From DASRPD01 sp035646535 (lineage in GTDB: Bacteria; Actinomycetota; Acidimicrobiia; IMCC26256; JANYLB01): a DNA stretch of 7,525 bases. The stretch spans positions 1 to 7,525 of the forward strand of contig DASRPD010000117.1 in the NCBI GenBank assembly GCA_035646535.1. Direction: 5' to 3'. Within the stretch, counting starts at the first letter, position 1. Each line of letters begins with the position of its first letter. Made by a program: the position numbers and the translations under genes. Positions 1-6,573 of the stretch are shown here, in pieces. The notes beneath the pieces were generated by a model. It saw nothing but the letters and a program-made list of their open reading frames with translations. It ran no database searches and was not told where the DNA came from.

Positions 1-606
1 GGAAACGTCGCTGCCGCCATTGTCCTCAGACGCGGGCGCGGGTCGCGAGTCGCCGATCCGCGGCTTCGCGGCGCCGGGGCGGGCCTCGGCCGCGGGACTC
101 GAGGCCGCGCGGGGTCGACGGGCCAGCCCCGCTTCCTCGCGCGCCTCGTCGGCGAGGTCCTCCGAGGTGAGCCCCCGGTCGGCACTCGGGTCGGTGTAGT
201 CCTCTTGGCGCGAGCCCGGACGGCGCCCACCGCCGCGGCCCGACGAGCCGGCGGAGTCGGCCTGCTCGCGACCACGGTTGGGACCACTGTCGCCGGCATC
301 ACCGCGAGGCGCGGCACCGTTGCCACTGTCGTCGGTGGGAGCGCCCTCCCGGTTGCCCATCCGGTTGCGGTTCCGATTCCGCCCGCCGCGCGACCCTCGG
401 CCTCGCGGGCGCGGCGCGCTCGGATCCGCCGACGAGGTACCACCGGCCTCCGCCGGTGAAGACGCCGCGTCGGCGGCCGACTCCGCGGTCGGTGCAGAGG
501 ACGGGCCGACCGAGGTGGAGGGGCTGAAATTGGTGGACGGGCTAGCCGGCTTCGGTGCCGGCTCGGCGTCGCTGTTCACGCCGTCGGTGGTCGAGGGTTC
601 GGACAT
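1..606 (-). CDS. Arg/Gly-rich N-terminus of a probable ribonuclease E/G (partial, 3' end outside window)
   Basis: An open frame starts with ATG at 606 and runs 202 codons to the window edge without a stop. The start is supported by a purine-rich ribosome binding site (AGAAGGA, 617-611) four bases upstream and by a 12-base gap from the preceding stop. The visible part is entirely low complexity: residues 1-65 are rich in Ser, Ala, Pro, Thr and Asp, residues 66-86 are an Arg/Gly/Asn cluster (RGRGSRGGRNRNRNR), and residues 123-129 are another RGGG patch. Residues 145-165 form the only stretch that looks helical, acidic then basic. No catalytic domain is visible. Actinobacterial RNase E/G proteins often carry such disordered extensions, and this family usually follows the radical SAM/DUF2344 pair and precedes rplU-rpmA. 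The RNase E/G call therefore rests on position and composition, not on a recognised domain. A different RNA-binding protein with a disordered tail cannot be excluded. Confidence 0.68.
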   Translation of the reverse strand, partial: MSEPSTTDGVNSDAEPAPKPASPSTNFSPSTSVGPSSAPTAESAADAASSPAEAGGTSSADPSAPRPRGRGSRGGRNRNRNRMGNREGAPTDDSGNGAAPRGDAGDSGPNRGREQADSAGSSGRGGGRRPGSRQEDYTDPSADRGLTSEDLADEAREEAGLARRPRAASSPAAEARPGAAKPRIGDSRPAPASEDNGGSDVS

Positions 607-610
607 GGGT

Positions 611-617
611 TCCTTCT
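611..617 (-). promoter_or_regulatory. Ribosome binding site of the Arg/Gly-rich gene
   Basis: AGAAGGA read on the minus strand, four bases before the ATG at 606. It sits just after the DUF2344 stop codon (621-619), so ribosomes ending the upstream gene could reinitiate here. It is the clearest Shine-Dalgarno match at any gene junction in the window and fixes the start of the downstream gene. Confidence 0.7.
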
Positions 618-618
618 C

Positions 619-1371
619 TCATGACGCGCGCGCTTCCGGCACACGCAGGCGCGGGTCGGCTTCGAGCGGCTCCAGCCGCGCGCCGCCGCGCTCAATCCAT
701 TGGTGGGTCCGCACAACTCGCCGTTCGCCCAACCGGGCGCCGATCGGATCGGCGACGGAGTTGAGCGCGGCGATCAGGTCGCCGGGGCGGGCGTTGCGGG
801 GTTGCATCGCGAGCTCGCAGCGCAACACGGCCGAGGCCGGCTCCGCTTCGAGCAGCTCCACCCGGCGCAGTGCCGGGCGGACGTCTTCAGTGACCTCGCG
901 ACCCTTGCGGGTACGGGGAACTTCGAGCACCGTGCGCTCGAGTGCTTGTTGCAACGCCGCCTCGATGGCGGCAACGGACGGCTCGTCCGCTTCGTTGGTG
1001 ACTTCCACGTCGTAGCCGACGGTCGTGACCGACTCCTGCAGTGACGGCGCGCGGTCCGCGAGCGCCACTGATCCGGTCACCGCGATGCCGTCGGGTAGAG
1101 CCTGGTTGACGATCGCGCCGAGACCCTCGACACCGGGGTCGGTCGTGAGCTCGAAATCGAGGTACTCCGCGTCGCTCTCGTGGCCCAACGACAGCGCCAG
1201 CCCGAAGCCGACCTTGGGTCGGGGCACGAAACCCTGGGTGAATGCCAGGGGCAGCTCGCCGACCCGAAACGCCCGCTCGAACGCGCGCGCGAGATCGCGG
1301 TGGGAGATGAACCTCACCGGCCCCTGCTTGTTGAAGCGGATCCGAACCGGGAACCCGTCGGTTCCCTTCAC
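619..1371 (-). CDS. DUF2344 / TIGR03936 radical-SAM-associated protein
   Basis: A 250-residue protein of the DUF2344 (radical SAM-linked, TIGR03936) family, function unknown. Family hallmarks are visible: RFNKQGPVRFISHRDLARA (residues 12-30), PLAFTQGFVPRPKVGFGLAL (41-60) followed by SLGHES, a basic RTRKGRE with a downstream DVRP (153-166), and a C-terminal RTHQW (221-225). There is no signal peptide or membrane segment, so it should be cytosolic. In some bacteria this domain is fused to the C-terminus of the adjacent radical SAM protein; here they are separate genes. I chose the GTG at 1371 because it overlaps the upstream stop as GTGA, has a GAGAAG element eight bases upstream, and puts the family's conserved beginning a few residues in. 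The frame stays open to 1533, but that extension overlaps the radical SAM coding sequence and has no family resemblance. The coupling suggests coordinated amounts of the two proteins and probably a physical partnership. Confidence 0.9.
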   Translation of the reverse strand: MKGTDGFPVRIRFNKQGPVRFISHRDLARAFERAFRVGELPLAFTQGFVPRPKVGFGLALSLGHESDAEYLDFELTTDPGVEGLGAIVNQALPDGIAVTGSVALADRAPSLQESVTTVGYDVEVTNEADEPSVAAIEAALQQALERTVLEVPRTRKGREVTEDVRPALRRVELLEAEPASAVLRCELAMQPRNARPGDLIAALNSVADPIGARLGERRVVRTHQWIERGGARLEPLEADPRLRVPEARAS

Positions 1372-3305
1372 GACGGCCGCTTCTCGGCCAGCGCGACCGG
1401 AGCCCAGCCGCCCCGGCTGAGGTCCTGGCCCGTGCCCTGGCTGCCTCCCGCGGGCGCGACCGGCGACGCGACCACATGCTCGATGGCGTATCCGGTACAT
1501 ACCCCGCAGTCGTAGCACGGTGTCCACCGGCAATCGGGGAGCCCGTACTCAGCGAGCGCGGCTTTCCAGTCCTGCCAGAGGAAATCCCGGTGCAGGCCGG
1601 CGGCGATGTGGTCCCAGGGAAGGATCTCGGATTCCTCCCGGTGGCGGGTCACGTACCAGTCCGGGTCCAGTCCCGCCGCGGCCATACCGTCAAGCCACAG
1701 GTCCAGCGAGAAGTGCTCACTCCACTCCTGGAACGTCCCGCCCGAGCGCCAAACGTGCTCGATGGCATGGCCGACGCGGCGATCCCCCCGGCTCACGATC
1801 CCCTCGGCGTAGCTCGCTTCGGGGTCATGCCAACGCAGCTGCACCGACGTCTTGCGGGTCGCGTCGCGCAGCATCGAGACCTTGCGGCGCATCTCGTCGA
1901 CACCGTTCTGGCCGAACCACTGGAACGGAGTGTGCGGCTTCGGGACGAACCCGCCGATCGACGCGGTGCAGGTCGCCTGCTTCGTGTGCCGCTTGCCGAT
2001 CTTCACGACGTTGCGAGCCAGCTCGGCGATACCGAGGGTGTCCTCGTCCATCTCGGTGGGAAGGCCGCTGAGGAAGTAGAGCTTCACCCGCCGCCAACCT
2101 TGCGAGTATGCACCTTCGACGGCCGCGTACAGGTCCTCCTCGGTGATCATCTTGTTGATGACCTGACGGAGCCGCCACGTGCCGGCCTCGGGCGCGAAGG
2201 TGAGACCGGTGCGCTTGACCTTCTGGATCTCGGCCGCGAGCCCGACGGTGAACGCGTCGACGCGCAGCGACGGCAGCGACAGACCGACGTTGCCGCACCC
2301 GCTCTGCTCATTCACGAGGTCGCCGACAAGTCCGTCGATGCCCGAGAAGTCCGCGCTGGACAGCGACGTGAGAGCAACTTCGTCGTAGCCGGTCCGGGCC
2401 AGCCCGTCCTCGACCATCGTTCGAACCTGATCGGCCGGGCGCTCACGAACCGGGCGGGTGATCATCCCGGCCTGGCAGAACCGACAGCCCCGCGTACACC
2501 CGCGGAAGATCTCGACGTTCAGCCGGTCGTGGACGACCTCGGTCAGGGGCACGAGCTGACGCTTCGGGTAGGGCCACTCAGCCAGGTCGGCGACGGTGCG
2601 CTTCTCGACGCGGGCGGGCACGTCCGGATACCGCGGCTCGACCGCGACGATGCGCGGGCCGTCGTAAGCGACGTCGTACATCGACGGGACGTACACCCCG
2701 GGGATCGTCGCGAGATCGTGCAGCACTGCTTCTCGCGTGGCGCGCCCGCCTCGTTTCCACGCGCCGATCACCTCGGTGATCTCACCGACGGGTTCCTCGC
2801 CGTCACCGATGACGAAGGCGTCGACGAAGTCCGCGTACGGCTCAGGGTTGAAGGTGCAGTGACCGCCGGCGATCACCAGCGGGTCGGTCGGAGCTCGGTC
2901 GCCCGACCGAACCGGGCTTCCGGCCAGATCGATGCAGTTCAACAGGTTGGTCGCCACGAGCTCGGCGGAAAGGTTGAACGCGAGCACGTCGAAATCGGAG
3001 GCGGCGCGGTGGGTATCGACCGAGAACAGCGGGACTCCGGCGCCGCGCAGCTCGGCTTCGAGGTCGGACCAGGGCGCGTACGACCGCTCCGCAACGGCAT
3101 CGTCGCGCTCGTTGAGGATCTCGTAGAGGATCTGGAGCCCCTGGTTGGGCAGCCCGACCTCGTAGGTATCGGGGTAGAGCAGCAGCCAGGCGACCTGGCC
3201 GGGGCGATGCTCCGGCCGGAGGCTGCCGCGCTCCATCCCGATGTAGCGGGCGGGCTTCTCGACCCTGGCCAGGAGCGGTTCGATCCGCGGCCAGAGGCTA
3301 GACAT
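1368..3305 (-). CDS. TIGR03960-family B12-binding-like radical SAM protein
   Basis: A 645-residue iron-sulfur enzyme. The radical SAM motif is CTRGCRFCQ (Cys270, Cys274, Cys277), which should bind the 4Fe-4S cluster that cleaves S-adenosylmethionine. Residues about 38-180 resemble the B12-binding-like fold of this family (LLLYPDTYEVGLPNQG at 42-57, GGHCTFNPEP at 147-156, IGDGEEP at 166-172), but there is no DxHxxG cobalamin motif. The stretch LTFAPEAGTWRLRQVINK (368-385) is strongly family-typical. A second cysteine group, Cys592, Cys597, Cys600 and Cys603, may bind an auxiliary cluster or zinc. The substrate is unknown for the family. The ATG at 3305 gives the usual family N-terminus (a helix ending in EKPARYIG). 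No good Shine-Dalgarno lies upstream, which fits the leaderless promoter proposed at 3314-3319. The stop overlaps the start of the DUF2344 gene. The length is usual for the unfused form. Confidence 0.92.
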   Translation of the reverse strand: MSSLWPRIEPLLARVEKPARYIGMERGSLRPEHRPGQVAWLLLYPDTYEVGLPNQGLQILYEILNERDDAVAERSYAPWSDLEAELRGAGVPLFSVDTHRAASDFDVLAFNLSAELVATNLLNCIDLAGSPVRSGDRAPTDPLVIAGGHCTFNPEPYADFVDAFVIGDGEEPVGEITEVIGAWKRGGRATREAVLHDLATIPGVYVPSMYDVAYDGPRIVAVEPRYPDVPARVEKRTVADLAEWPYPKRQLVPLTEVVHDRLNVEIFRGCTRGCRFCQAGMITRPVRERPADQVRTMVEDGLARTGYDEVALTSLSSADFSGIDGLVGDLVNEQSGCGNVGLSLPSLRVDAFTVGLAAEIQKVKRTGLTFAPEAGTWRLRQVINKMITEEDLYAAVEGAYSQGWRRVKLYFLSGLPTEMDEDTLGIAELARNVVKIGKRHTKQATCTASIGGFVPKPHTPFQWFGQNGVDEMRRKVSMLRDATRKTSVQLRWHDPEASYAEGIVSRGDRRVGHAIEHVWRSGGTFQEWSEHFSLDLWLDGMAAAGLDPDWYVTRHREESEILPWDHIAAGLHRDFLWQDWKAALAEYGLPDCRWTPCYDCGVCTGYAIEHVVASPVAPAGGSQGTGQDLSRGGWAPVALAEKRPS

Positions 3306-3382
3306 CGCCGTTCAGGCTACCCGCTGGGCGGCAGGTGGCCCGAGCGGCGGCAGGACGATGGGGTGGCTCCGTCAGGCGGCGG
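3306..3382 (-). other. Intergenic gap between rodA and the radical SAM gene
   Basis: These 77 bases are the only gap longer than about 12 bases in the window. They contain a possible -10 element next to the downstream start and an imperfect GC-only hairpin: on the minus strand CCGCTCGGG (3347-3339) can pair with CCCAGCGG (3328-3321), one C bulged and a 10-base loop. No run of T follows the hairpin, so it is not a convincing intrinsic terminator. The gap may mark the border between the wall-elongation operon and the radical SAM/RNase unit. Confidence 0.5.
3314..3319 (-). promoter_or_regulatory. Candidate -10 element of a leaderless promoter for the radical SAM gene
   Basis: TAGCCT on the minus strand fits the TAnnnT pattern of actinobacterial -10 hexamers and ends eight bases before the A of the ATG at 3305. 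That would put the transcription start at or next to the start codon, giving a leaderless mRNA, which agrees with the missing Shine-Dalgarno. No convincing -35 element is visible, and a six-base degenerate match can occur by chance. Confidence 0.3.
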
Positions 3383-4558
3383 TCAACTGAAGCGGCGCAT
3401 GTGGATGTTGGCGACGAGGCCGACACAGGCGAAGCTCACGATGGTCGAGGACCCGCCGTAGCTCATGAACGGCAAGGGGATCCCGGTGATCGGCATGATG
3501 CCCATGGTCATACCCACGTTCTCGAACACTTGGAACGCGAACATCCCGATGACACCCATGCACGCGAGGGTGGCGAAGAAGTCGTTGGCGAGCCGGGCGG
3601 TTCGCCAGGTGCGCCACACCACGAGCGCGAAGAGGGCCAGCAGGGTCGCGCCACCGACAAAGCCGAGCTCTTCGCCCACCGCGGTGAAGATGAAGTCGGT
3701 GTGCTGTTCGGGCACGAAACCGAGGTTGGTCTGGGTGCCCTGGCGCAGGCCGGTGCCGGTGAGGCCACCGTTGGCAATGGCCGTCTTGGACTGGTCGAGG
3801 TTGTACGCCGAGCCCTGCGAGTCGCGGCCCGAACCGCTGTCGCCCTGGTCGATGAACACCGTCAGCCGGTCCACCTGATACTGCTCGAGCACGCCGAGGC
3901 GGACCGCGCCGACCGCGCCGGTGGCGACCAGGAGGGCGAGTATGGCCAGGTAGCGGCCCTTGGTGCCGGCGACGGTGAGGATGGCGAAGGCGATCGCGCC
4001 GAGCACGAGCGCCGTGCCGAGGTCGGGTTGCAACAGCACGAGCGCGAGGGGCAACCCTGCGATGACGACCGCGGTCACGACTCGGCGCAACCCGAAGTGC
4101 TCACGATGGGCGGCACAGAAGGCCGCCAGCATCAGGATCAGGAAGAACTTGGCGAACTCCGACGGCTGGAGCTGGAAGGCGCCGAGCTGGAACCGAGCCT
4201 GGCTGCCCTTGGCCGCGGTGCCGATGCCGGGGATCAACACCACGCCGAGCAAGAAAACCATCCCGAGGTACCCGAACGGCGCGAGGTCCCGCAGCTTGCG
4301 GTAGTCGATGGCCATGACCACGGTCATGACGATCAACCCGAGCACGACCCACACGGCTTGGCGGCCGACGTAGTACAGCGAGCTCAGGCCCTCCTGCTCG
4401 GTGCGGGCCTGGGTTGCCGAGTACACCATGACGAGCCCGAGGCCCGCGAGTGCCAACGTCGCGCCGATGAGCACGACGTCGAGGTGACGCAGCGGTGTCG
4501 CCATCAGGCGGGCGCGTCGGTCCGAGAGGACCACCGACGCGGGCATCACTCGGGCCAC
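3383..4558 (-). CDS. rodA: RodA, SEDS-family peptidoglycan glycosyltransferase
   Basis: A 391-residue polytopic membrane protein that polymerises lipid II into glycan strands during lateral wall growth, in complex with PBP2 (the gene just upstream). Hydrophobic segments are spread along the chain, starting at about residues 26-48. SEDS signatures are FQLQPSEFAKFF (128-139), LLQPDLGTAL (175-184), NGGLTGTGL (263-271), FVPEQHTDFIFTAVGEELGF (281-300, with Asp288 at the functionally essential aspartate) and GIPLPFMSYGGSS (359-371). Arg122 occupies the position normally held by a conserved Trp just before the QPSE motif; see findings. The GTG at 4558 was chosen because GAGGA lies nine bases upstream, inside the end of mrdA, and the gap to the mrdA stop is only five bases. 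ATG codons at 4546 and 4504 lack such a site, though 4504 would also leave the first membrane segment intact. FtsW is a paralogue, but adjacency to mreCD and PBP2 favours RodA. Confidence 0.95.
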   Translation of the reverse strand: MARVMPASVVLSDRRARLMATPLRHLDVVLIGATLALAGLGLVMVYSATQARTEQEGLSSLYYVGRQAVWVVLGLIVMTVVMAIDYRKLRDLAPFGYLGMVFLLGVVLIPGIGTAAKGSQARFQLGAFQLQPSEFAKFFLILMLAAFCAAHREHFGLRRVVTAVVIAGLPLALVLLQPDLGTALVLGAIAFAILTVAGTKGRYLAILALLVATGAVGAVRLGVLEQYQVDRLTVFIDQGDSGSGRDSQGSAYNLDQSKTAIANGGLTGTGLRQGTQTNLGFVPEQHTDFIFTAVGEELGFVGGATLLALFALVVWRTWRTARLANDFFATLACMGVIGMFAFQVFENVGMTMGIMPITGIPLPFMSYGGSSTIVSFACVGLVANIHMRRFS

Positions 4559-4563
4559 GGCCG

Positions 4564-6573
4564 CTAGTCCTCGACCGTGCTCGCGGCCATGACGATGGGT
4601 GCCACCGGGAGGCCGTACAACCCTTCGATGACCCGCCGCACGATGGGTGCGGCGGTCTCGGCGCCGAAGCCGCCCTCTTCGACCATCACGGCGATGACGT
4701 ACTGCGGCTGACCCGGCGCGGGGTCGGGCGGGGTGATCGCCACGAACACCGACGTGTCGTGCTTCCCGTTGACCTCGGCGGTGCCGGTCTTGCCGGCCAC
4801 GTCGACCGCGTCGAAGTCGAAGCCCTGGAACACCGAGCTCGCGGTGCCGCCGTCGGATCGCACCGCACCGCGCAGGCCATCGAGGAGCGCGTCGCGCGCG
4901 CCGGGGGGCAGGGCAACCGTGGCCTTGGTGATGGGCGCGATCTCGCGCGTCACGGTGCCGTCGGCGTCGAGGACCTGTGAGGCCAGCCGCGGGGTGAACA
5001 CGGTGCCGCCGTTGGCCAGGGTCTGATAGGCCGACGCGAGCTGGATCGGCGTCACCAGCAGGTCACCCTGGCCGACCGCGAGCTGGATGTTGTCGCCGGG
5101 GAGCCACACCGAGTTCTCGGCCTTGCTCTTGGGGTCGGGGTTGTCGGCGTTGAAATCGACCTTGAACGCCTCGTCGGGGACACGCCCGTCGGCTTCGCCG
5201 CTCAGCGGGATGCCGGTGGGGGCGCCGAAGCCGAGCGCCCGGGCCTCCTCCTGGATCGCGTCGCCGTTGGGCTCGCCGCGCCGGGACTGCTGCCAGTACG
5301 CGCGGCCGAGCTCGTAGAAGTACACGTCGCTCGACACGGTGAGCGCCTCCCGTAGGTCGACATAGCCGTTCTGCGCCTTGCCGGCGTTGCAGAACACTCC
5401 GCCTTCGACCTCGAGATCGATGCAGCCCTGGTCATTCACGACCGTGCCCGGGTTGATCTGGCCGGTCGTGAGCGCGGCCAGCGTGGTCACGAGCTTGAAC
5501 ACCGAACCCGGCGCGTACTGGCCCTGGATGGCCCGGTTCAACAAGGGGTCGTGGCTCTCGGGCGTCTGGTACGCGTCGAAGAGCGCCGTGGGGATGCCGT
5601 CCACGAACTGGTTGGGGTCATAGGTGGGGTTGGACGCCATCGCCACCACCGAGCCGGTGCGGGCGTCCAGCACCACCGCTGATCCGGCCGGCGCGTTGAA
5701 CGTCTCGAACTTTTCGTCCACCGCTCTGTTCCGGGTGTCGCGCGCCAGGGCCATGCCCTCGGCCAGCGCGGCTTCGGCGACGGTCTGCACGTTGAGATCG
5801 ACGGTGAGCTGCACGTCGTGGCCCGGCACCGGCTTCGTGGAACCGAGCGAGCGGACCACCTCATCCTGCGCGTCGATCTCGAGTCGTTCCTTGCCCGGTG
5901 TGCCGCGCAGGTCCCGCTCGTAGCTCTGTTCGACCCCGGCCTTGCCGATCTGGTCGCCGAGCTCGTAGTCACCGACGCGTTGGCTCGCGAGCTCGTCCTC
6001 GCTGATCTCGCCCGTGTAGCCGAGCAGGTGCGCGGCAGGGGTGTCGCTCAGGTACTGGCGCACCGAGCGCCGGTCGACGCTGACTCCCGGGAAGTCGGCG
6101 TTGTGCTCGCCGATGAACACCAGGGTCTCCGGCGCCACGTCGACCGCGACCGGCACCGGTGTGTACGGCGACACCCGAGCGTCGTCGAGGCGTGCGTCGA
6201 TGTCGTCGACGCTCATGCCCAGGACCAGTGCGAGCCGGTCGACGACCTGCTCGCGCTCTTTGGGTTCCAGTGTACGGTCGACGGTGACGACATCGGACAC
6301 CCGGTTGTCGACGAGGACCGCGCCGTTGGCGTCGAGGATTCGGCCGCGAGGCGCGGGCTCGGTGACGACCCGCACGCGATTCTCGTTGGCCGCCGCCGCG
6401 AGAGAGGTACCGCCCGCGGCCTGCAGGTACCACAGCCGGGTGAAGAGCGCGCCGAACAACGCCAGCACGACAACACCGACGATGCTGACGCGGACGCGGC
6501 TGGTCTCGGTCACCGGACCACCGGGGGGAGCGGAGGCGGGGGAGGCCGTCTCACGTGACCCATCCTCCCCCAC
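4564..6573 (-). CDS. mrdA: Penicillin-binding protein 2 (class B transpeptidase of the elongasome)
   Basis: A 669-residue class B PBP that cross-links the glycan made by RodA, anchored by one membrane segment (about residues 29-50) with the catalytic part outside. RGRILDANG (77-85) opens the pedestal/dimerisation domain, which runs to about 250 and includes LGYTGEIS (184-191). The transpeptidase domain (about 295-650) has all three active-site motifs: SVFK (Ser357 nucleophile, Lys360), SSD (414-416, the S-x-D form common in PBP2) and KTGT (595-598). Two cysteines, 384 and 395, lie between the first two motifs. The start is uncertain: GTG 6573 is preferred over the adjacent TTG 6576 by codon frequency and overlaps mreD by 23 bases. 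GTG 6513, 37 bases after the mreD stop, is a credible alternative that would remove a Ser/Pro/Gly-rich cytoplasmic tail and keep the anchor. The stop is five bases before rodA. Confidence 0.95.
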   Translation of the reverse strand: MGEDGSRETASPASAPPGGPVTETSRVRVSIVGVVVLALFGALFTRLWYLQAAGGTSLAAAANENRVRVVTEPAPRGRILDANGAVLVDNRVSDVVTVDRTLEPKEREQVVDRLALVLGMSVDDIDARLDDARVSPYTPVPVAVDVAPETLVFIGEHNADFPGVSVDRRSVRQYLSDTPAAHLLGYTGEISEDELASQRVGDYELGDQIGKAGVEQSYERDLRGTPGKERLEIDAQDEVVRSLGSTKPVPGHDVQLTVDLNVQTVAEAALAEGMALARDTRNRAVDEKFETFNAPAGSAVVLDARTGSVVAMASNPTYDPNQFVDGIPTALFDAYQTPESHDPLLNRAIQGQYAPGSVFKLVTTLAALTTGQINPGTVVNDQGCIDLEVEGGVFCNAGKAQNGYVDLREALTVSSDVYFYELGRAYWQQSRRGEPNGDAIQEEARALGFGAPTGIPLSGEADGRVPDEAFKVDFNADNPDPKSKAENSVWLPGDNIQLAVGQGDLLVTPIQLASAYQTLANGGTVFTPRLASQVLDADGTVTREIAPITKATVALPPGARDALLDGLRGAVRSDGGTASSVFQGFDFDAVDVAGKTGTAEVNGKHDTSVFVAITPPDPAPGQPQYVIAVMVEEGGFGAETAAPIVRRVIEGLYGLPVAPIVMAASTVED

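Noticed and set aside
278..1015. A 245-codon plus-strand frame spanning the junction of the DUF2344 gene and the Arg/Gly-rich gene
   Set aside because: It crosses two minus-strand genes, one with clear family motifs, and its Ser/Arg/Pro-rich translation looks like a frame artefact.
1372..1533. N-terminal extension of the DUF2344 protein to an upstream start at 1533
   Set aside because: The extra 54 residues are Arg/Gly-rich, overlap the radical SAM C-terminus including its four-Cys cluster, and precede the normal family beginning; the GTGA start at 1371 with its GAGAAG element is better.
3321..3347. Imperfect hairpin in the rodA-radical SAM gap as a rho-independent terminator
   Set aside because: The stem has a bulge, the loop is 10 bases and no T run follows on the minus strand, so it does not meet the pattern of an intrinsic terminator.
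1476..3461. A 661-codon open frame on the plus strand opposite the radical SAM gene
   Set aside because: Its translation is Arg/Asp/Val/Gly-rich with no recognisable motif and lies fully antisense to a gene with strong family signatures. Long antisense frames are expected in GC-rich DNA because third-position G/C removes stop codons from the matching complementary frame.
3335..4567. A 410-codon open frame on the plus strand opposite rodA, unusually His/Glu/Asp-rich
   Set aside because: The composition is the direct complement of codons for hydrophobic membrane residues in RodA (for example GTG/CAC and CTC/GAG). There is no ribosome binding site or independent protein-like pattern.
5818..6558. 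A 246-codon plus-strand frame opposite the 5' half of mrdA
   Set aside because: It is antisense to the PBP2 pedestal domain, has low complexity (Asp/Val/Arg/Ala) and matches no family; treated as a GC-driven shadow.
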